The notes under the pieces: model-generated
Databases searched by the model: none
What the model saw: the letters and a program-made list of their open reading frames with translations, nothing else
Told to the model about the DNA's origin: nothing
Position numbers and translations under genes: made by a program
Shown: positions 59,058-64,000 of the stretch, one piece after another
Layout of the letters: each line of letters begins with the position of its first letter
Position numbering within the stretch: position 1 is the first letter of the stretch
DNA from: Clostridium fungisolvens
GTDB taxonomy: Bacteria > Bacillota > Clostridia > Clostridiales > Clostridiaceae
Assembly (NCBI RefSeq): GCF_014193895.1
Contig: NZ_BLZR01000001.1
Span: 4,712,001 to 4,776,000, forward strand
Reading direction: 5' to 3'
Length of the DNA: 64,000 nt

Positions 59058-61376
59058 TTAGTTTATTACTCTTCTTACTCTTCCAATCTTACTCCATGGT
59101 ACATCTACAACTCTTACAAAGCTCTTGGAATTTGGAGCCTCAATCCATTTTCCGTCACCCACATACATACCTACATGACTTATATCAGAATAGAATAATA
59201 AATCTCCAGGCTTAACCTCATCTTTGCTTACTTCCTTACCATCATTAATTTGATCGTAAGTAGTTCTTCCTATATTGATTCCTGCTTGTTTAAATCCCCA
59301 TTGCATAAGACCAGAACAATCAAAAGCTTTGTAACCCTTATTAATAAATTGAACCGGTATGCTATCATACATTCCGCTAGCAGCCTGACTAGGAAATGCT
59401 TTCTTAAGCAAGTCAATAAGGCTTGAGGTAATTTCTTGTCCATATCCTCCATATATATAAGGAGTTCCTATTTGGGTCTTTAACACATTATATACTTCTT
59501 GGAATGCATTACTTGTAGTTTCACTTCCTGACGTATTTGTTTCAGATACTACCTTTACATAAGCCTTGCTTACATATCCTGTTTTTCCATTGAAGTCTAT
59601 ATTGAACCAATCACCAGAACTGCTTAATATTTTAAATGTTTGATTAGGAAGTATATATGCTACTACACTTGAATCGCTACTTGCTTTACTTCTTAATCTA
59701 AGATTTGTTGTAACGTTATAAACCATACCAGTTTGAACTGTTACTTGTGGAGTTTGTGGCTGCTGCGTTGTAGGAGCCTCAGTTGATGGTTGCTGTACTA
59801 CAGGTGTACTTTGAGTATCAGTTGGTTTTTGTTCAGTAGTACTTTTCGAAGTCTCTGTAACTTTTACATACTGCTTACTCACATAACCAGTTCTGTTAGC
59901 AACCTGTATATAATACCATTCTCCATTAACATCTTTAATATCAATAGTTTGTCCATTGTATAAGTAGCCAATAATAGCAGAACTTGTGTTGGCAGTCTGT
60001 CTTATTCTTAAAGTAGTACTTATATTTATAACTTGCCCTTTAGAAGGTTTCTCCACAGTATTTGTAGGCTGATTATTTTGTTGGTTTGTAGCAGTACTTG
60101 ATTGATTAGTATTATTATTTACATTCTGATTATTGTTAGCTGTCGTACTTGTGTCAGTAGTAGCGCTAACTTCCTTAACATAATCCTTATGAACATATCC
60201 AAGTTTGTCATTAAACTTTATATAGTACCAATCTCCACTTTTTTCTTTTATATCAAAAGCTTGTCCATTGTTTAAATATCCTATTACAGCCGATCCTACA
60301 TTAGCTAATTGTCTTATTCTCAAACTAGTACTTACATTTACAACTTGTCCTTTTGATTGAGTGATAGTTGGCTGCACTATTGAAGTTTGAGTAACTACTT
60401 GCGTACTGCTACTAGTAGAAGCTGGAGGCAATACTACAACAGTTGTATTTGGCGTTTCTTTCACATAATCCTTGTGGATATATCCTAGTTGTCCGTTCAT
60501 GCTTATGTAATACCAGTCACCCGCTACTCCTTTTATATCAAACGTCTGCCCGTTGTTTAAATATGATATAACTGGAGAATCTGCTGAAGCACTTTTCCTC
60601 ATTCTAAGATTAGTACTTACATTTATAACTTGTCCTTTTTCCGAGCCAGCTTGTTTTATATCAGCAATATTAGTATTACTCTTGGTTGAAGTATTTACTC
60701 CAATTGCTCTCCCAATAATGGAATAAATTCTTTGACCATATGTATCTCCAGAATTTAATGCTTGCTCGAAAGAACTATAAGCAGTAGTATCATATCCTGG
60801 ATATGCCCACTTACCACCTAGTTCTTCCAAACTCTTCGCACTACCTCTAGTAACAAGCTGAAATCTCGGGTCTACCTTTTCATTTTTCAACGGCTCTGTT
60901 GATGCATAAGCCTTTAGATGCTGAACTTGAGCTCTAAGTCCTTCTCTTACATCCTTAAACTTACTTCGACTTTGATCTGTCCCTACAGCACCTATACCAG
61001 CAAAATTATTATCTTCTGCCGTAACTATCCCTTTACCATCATTATATCTAAAGTATCCAGTCTCTAAAAAAGCTTGGGCTACTACTATATCTCCTCTTAC
61101 GCCTTCTGCTTGAGCTTCTTCGTATGCAATATTAACAAAATCATCTATAGAAATAGATAATTTATAATTACTCATATTCAAAGACTTAAAGTAATTTATC
61201 ATTTGTTCTTTGCTTGCCTCTGAGCTTCCCATAATATTATGGTAGCTTATGGAATTAACTTGAGCTGTTTGAACTTGAGTTTGTTCTGTAGCATGAACGT
61301 ATTGATTTGTAAACCCAATTGTAGATGCTATGGCAGATGTAGCTAATAACAACTGTAATATCTTTTTTCTATTCAA
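59058..61376 (-). CDS. Peptidoglycan hydrolase: glucosaminidase, four SH3 domains, NlpC/P60
   Basis: 772 aa, secreted. The signal peptide ends near VHATEQ (about residue 30). A glucosaminidase domain of LytG/FlgJ type (about 70-225) has VVAQAFLETGYFRYNDGKG with the likely catalytic Glu. Four bacterial SH3 domains (about 245-302, 342-400, 445-503, 555-612) repeat the pattern GQVINVST.LR.R and GDWYYI. The C-terminal NlpC/P60 domain has YKAFDCSGLMQWGFKQAG (catalytic Cys) and DISHVGMYVGDGKWIEAP (His). It can cut both glycan chains and stem peptides. TTG start after GGGGGGAAC. Single gene; the Ser/Thr/Gln linkers between SH3 units vary in length. Confidence 0.9.
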   Translation of the reverse strand: MNRKKILQLLLATSAIASTIGFTNQYVHATEQTQVQTAQVNSISYHNIMGSSEASKEQMINYFKSLNMSNYKLSISIDDFVNIAYEEAQAEGVRGDIVVAQAFLETGYFRYNDGKGIVTAEDNNFAGIGAVGTDQSRSKFKDVREGLRAQVQHLKAYASTEPLKNEKVDPRFQLVTRGSAKSLEELGGKWAYPGYDTTAYSSFEQALNSGDTYGQRIYSIIGRAIGVNTSTKSNTNIADIKQAGSEKGQVINVSTNLRMRKSASADSPVISYLNNGQTFDIKGVAGDWYYISMNGQLGYIHKDYVKETPNTTVVVLPPASTSSSTQVVTQTSIVQPTITQSKGQVVNVSTSLRIRQLANVGSAVIGYLNNGQAFDIKEKSGDWYYIKFNDKLGYVHKDYVKEVSATTDTSTTANNNQNVNNNTNQSSTATNQQNNQPTNTVEKPSKGQVINISTTLRIRQTANTSSAIIGYLYNGQTIDIKDVNGEWYYIQVANRTGYVSKQYVKVTETSKSTTEQKPTDTQSTPVVQQPSTEAPTTQQPQTPQVTVQTGMVYNVTTNLRLRSKASSDSSVVAYILPNQTFKILSSSGDWFNIDFNGKTGYVSKAYVKVVSETNTSGSETTSNAFQEVYNVLKTQIGTPYIYGGYGQEITSSLIDLLKKAFPSQAASGMYDSIPVQFINKGYKAFDCSGLMQWGFKQAGINIGRTTYDQINDGKEVSKDEVKPGDLLFYSDISHVGMYVGDGKWIEAPNSKSFVRVVDVPWSKIGRVRRVIN

Positions 61377-61591
61377 CTGATTGTTCCCCCCACTAAAAAC
61401 ATTTATTACCCTTTATATATGTGCCAAAATACCACTAATTATGAAATTTTCGAGCATACATAAAGATAAATATGCTGCAAAACTATGATGAATTTTATTA
61501 CTTCTTATTCAATTATAACTTATAAAGAAATATTTGTGTCCAATTTATGAAAAAAAGTAGTAAATTTAACCACAAAATTTCATATTTAACT

Positions 61592-62608
61592 TTAATCTTC
61601 ATTAAAAAAGAAATCTTTATCAAGCTTAAGTTTCTTTTTAACCTGTTTTAAGCTTATTTTATCTGCAATATTTACTTTATATAAGATATATTGAGCTAGT
61701 AATATTTCAAAAGGTAACCAGCTTCCATGGGTCATAGGTAGTATATATCTCGATGCTCCCTTCATTTCCTTAAAAAGCGACATTCTGCTCCCAATAGGTA
61801 TAACCTCATCCAACAATGCATCTATAAAAGTTACTCTTTCTTTTTTCAGATTACTTGCATAGGATAGGGGATCAATTTTAAAAAGCGGATGTATTTCATC
61901 ATTGTTAATCAGCTCGTTTAACGACATCGCTCTAACACTTGGTAACTGCCTTTCATAGGTTTCAAACAATCTTTCTTTATCATATAAATAGTGTATATCT
62001 CTATGATCATCTTTAAATAATTTTCTTGCAAAACCCGCCGCTGGTGATTGATGTATTATCTTAGGAAAATAACCTCCTGTAGTCATAAACATAGCTTGAT
62101 CTATTCTTTTATCTAAGGAAGCTACAATTGATGAAAGCATTCCCCCTAGACAGTATCCCATTATACAATTATTTTTTGTCCACACTTTCTTTTGCTCGAG
62201 ATAATCAATTGTACTCATAACATCCACTACAGCATGTTGCCAAAACTTATACATTACCCTTATCTCAGGATACAGAAAACTTCTTCCACTTACTGAATCA
62301 TTTTCAACTCTTGTATAGTTTCCAGGTATCACTGGTATGGAGCAGTAAACTCCTGCAGAGGCTAAATGAGCTCCCATCCAAAGTAAAAACTTTATATTAC
62401 GACTCCCTAGTCCATGAAGCAGAATAGCAGACGCTTTTACTTCCTTCTTGGGTTCAAAATTATATACCTCTACAGTTTCAGTTCCAGGTGCAGGAGAGCT
62501 GTATAAGGTTCTAAATCTTGTATAGTTAGCCCTATAGTTACTTCCTTTTAATATATATCCTTCAACACATTTTATAGTTTTTTTATTATAGTCAAAATCT
62601 ATCTTCAT
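61592..62608 (-). CDS. Alpha/beta hydrolase with Cys at the nucleophile position
   Basis: 338 aa. The hydrolase fold is shown by SAILLHGLGSRNIKFLLWMG (oxyanion HG), the nucleophile elbow NCIMGYCLGGMLSSIVASLD, an acidic segment VTFIDALLDEVIPIGSRMSL and the His in LPMTHGSWLPFEI. The elbow is G-Y-C-L-G, so Cys, not Ser, stands where the nucleophile should be, as in dienelactone hydrolases and PHA synthases. No signal peptide, so cytoplasmic. The substrate is unknown. ATG follows AGATGATTTCATA. It lies between two wall-hydrolase genes, but each has its own terminator. Confidence 0.78.
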   Translation of the reverse strand: MKIDFDYNKKTIKCVEGYILKGSNYRANYTRFRTLYSSPAPGTETVEVYNFEPKKEVKASAILLHGLGSRNIKFLLWMGAHLASAGVYCSIPVIPGNYTRVENDSVSGRSFLYPEIRVMYKFWQHAVVDVMSTIDYLEQKKVWTKNNCIMGYCLGGMLSSIVASLDKRIDQAMFMTTGGYFPKIIHQSPAAGFARKLFKDDHRDIHYLYDKERLFETYERQLPSVRAMSLNELINNDEIHPLFKIDPLSYASNLKKERVTFIDALLDEVIPIGSRMSLFKEMKGASRYILPMTHGSWLPFEILLAQYILYKVNIADKISLKQVKKKLKLDKDFFFNED

Positions 62609-62668
62609 TATGAAATCATCTCTGATAAAAAAGTATTCTACATACCATTTATATGAATAATAATATTA

Positions 62669-62703
62669 ATAGGTTCATTTATATGTAAATAAATGAACCT
62701 ATT
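62669..62703 (-). terminator. Terminator of the amidase_6 gene
   Basis: Arms AATAGGTTCATTTAT and ATAAATGAACCTATT with short loop ATGTAA, AT-rich downstream. Lies about 45 bases past the stop. Confidence 0.8.
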
Positions 62704-62745
62704 TATTAATGAACAACTATATTATTTAATTAACATTACGTCTTT

Positions 62746-63885
62746 TTAATAATGAACTCTTACAAGCCAGTATTTTATCTTTTTATCACTCCAGCCCAAA
62801 TCCCAAGGAACGTTGTTTCTATCGGTATTGTGGCAAGTAACTAAGGCATACCCTTTAGAGTCAGCCCCGGTAACAACTGAAATATGATTTATGTCTCCCT
62901 TTTTTTCGTATGCAACAAAATCTCCTGGAAGCAATTTATAAGATGCTTTATATACTTTTTCATAGCTTCCATATGCTATAACCGACGCTCTTCCACTTCC
63001 CACCATATAGTTTTTAAACCCATCCGCATTGAGCCAAGCTCTTGTAGCACCACTACTATCATAGCCCCAAGCTCCATTCTTTTTAAACTTACCACCTTCA
63101 TATAGTATCTGTGATGCAAAGTTCGCACAATCTCCACCTTCTGGGTTATAGTCTCTATATTTTTTATTATACTTAAATTCAAAAATCTCTTCACTTGCTG
63201 CTCCGCAATATCTAAATGCATAATCCATTGCACCTTTTCTTCTCTCATTCAGAGTAGAGAAATCTCTTGGAGGCTGCGAAAGTATATGAGTCTTTATAGA
63301 GTCTACTTTAAGTTTCTCTAAATCCAAAGAGTCTCCAAAGGGATCCTTATACCATTCTTTATTTATAATCCACTTATCTCCTAACTTAGCCAAACTCATT
63401 ATATGATATGTGCCTATTCTAAAGCTGTTTAATACATCAGGTTCATTGTCGTAGATATATTTGTATTCAGTAGAACAAATAAAATTAATAGAGGCCTTAG
63501 TTTGATCTCCTCTCACCTTTCTTACAACAACCTTTGGAACTATTTCTACAAACTTAGCACCCTGCTTTTCTTGCCAATTGTGAAGGTATTGATCTTTTTT
63601 TTGCTCATACTCATAAGCCCAAGTGCCATACTTAGTTTTCGTATCGTATAATTCCTTCACTAAATTCATATTACCATCTATTATTGCTTTATTTCTATTA
63701 TTAAAGATATCCTGTACTATTGTGGTTGCTTCTTCTTTTGTAATTGGCTTAGCACCTTCGTTTGTACTAGGCTCAGCATTAACTTGCTTTATACAAAAAC
63801 AAGAACTAAGAATTGTAAAAATCAAAAATAAACTGGATATCTTTATAATCATCTGTTTTCCATAACATATTTTCTTTAGCATCAT
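62746..63885 (-). CDS. Secreted amidase_6 (putative amidase) domain protein
   Basis: 379 aa. A signal peptide with hydrophobic core IISSLFLIFTILSSCFCI ends near VNA (about residue 37). A linker region follows with a helical N-domain (KEEATTIVQDIFNNRNKAI). The C-terminal amidase_6 domain (about 215-379) has NPEGGDCANFASQILYEGG with the predicted catalytic Cys and KGDINHISVVTGADSKG with His, a CHAP/NlpC-like arrangement. Such proteins probably act on peptidoglycan or peptides at the cell surface. ATG follows AAAGGTGG. The bases after it to 64000 hold only its upstream region. Confidence 0.83.
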   Translation of the reverse strand: MMLKKICYGKQMIIKISSLFLIFTILSSCFCIKQVNAEPSTNEGAKPITKEEATTIVQDIFNNRNKAIIDGNMNLVKELYDTKTKYGTWAYEYEQKKDQYLHNWQEKQGAKFVEIVPKVVVRKVRGDQTKASINFICSTEYKYIYDNEPDVLNSFRIGTYHIMSLAKLGDKWIINKEWYKDPFGDSLDLEKLKVDSIKTHILSQPPRDFSTLNERRKGAMDYAFRYCGAASEEIFEFKYNKKYRDYNPEGGDCANFASQILYEGGKFKKNGAWGYDSSGATRAWLNADGFKNYMVGSGRASVIAYGSYEKVYKASYKLLPGDFVAYEKKGDINHISVVTGADSKGYALVTCHNTDRNNVPWDLGWSDKKIKYWLVRVHY

Positions 63886-64000
63886 AAAACCACCTTTTAC
63901 ACTAATATTTAAGTGATTTAAAAATATAGATTTATCATTCTGTCCTTAGTTCTTATCATAAGACTTGATGATACTTTTTATACATTGTAAAATACATTAA

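Overview
The window is AT-rich and looks like an anaerobic, spore-forming clostridium (Clostridium sensu stricto type). Supporting signs are a single-chain pyruvate:ferredoxin oxidoreductase, a 55-aa protein of the clostridial DUF3787 type, a protein with the BclB-type exosporium C-terminal domain, many TTG/GTG starts, and AG-rich or poly-G ribosome binding sites. I found no rRNA, tRNA, CRISPR array, phage genes or transposase. A species cannot be named from sequence reading alone.

Layout. 0-1.2 kb: pseudouridine catabolism (psuK, then psuG cut by the window edge). 1.5-7 kb: an EcsC-family protein, a two-gene glycosyltransferase cassette (one gene is a glycosyltransferase-methyltransferase fusion) and a chemoreceptor. 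7.5-16 kb: an orphan PTS IIB, a small unknown protein, an RpiR regulator, a homoserine-dehydrogenase-like enzyme with an MFS transporter, an HD hydrolase, a RodA-type SEDS protein, a GH4 6-phospho-glycosidase and a DUF1648 membrane protein. 16-23 kb: topoisomerase III, a cupin/HD-GYP protein, a small secreted protein, an amino-acid permease and a YczE-type membrane protein.

23.2-31.2 kb is an eight-gene minus-strand sulfur operon, cysC-ssuA-ssuB-ssuC-aprA-aprB-cysD-cysN. It covers uptake of sulfonate or sulfate, activation to APS and direct reduction of APS by a short AprAB. No sulfite reductase is present. CysN carries a C-terminal APS-kinase-like domain with a damaged P-loop, while an intact CysC is encoded separately. 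31.6-35.6 kb: branched-chain aminotransferase, an S9 peptidase and the exosporium-type protein. 35.7-40 kb: trehalose operon treB-treC-treR with a readable promoter and operator. 40-48 kb: an Asn/Gln-rich lipoprotein, a divergent UppS homologue, an EamA transporter, a Gfo/Idh/MocA oxidoreductase, a second RpiR regulator, and a two-component system divergent from a lipoprotein and a secreted helical protein.

48.5-52.5 kb is a probable metal-homeostasis cluster: a CobW/G3E GTPase behind a perfect palindrome, a shortened CobW-like protein, and a YcgR/YcgQ-type permease pair. 53-64 kb: a second chemoreceptor, PFOR, the 55-aa DUF3787 protein, a cell-wall hydrolase with glucosaminidase, four SH3 and NlpC/P60 domains, an alpha/beta hydrolase and an amidase_6 protein.

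The least expected structure is a set of two intergenic hairpin-repeat families. Family A is bounded by GGGTTCC/GGAACCC and family B by GATGTACCACTTCG/CGAAGTGKTACATC. At two loci about 47 kb apart, A copies lie on one side and B copies on the other side of a small accessory cassette: the glycosyltransferase pair and the shortened CobW gene.
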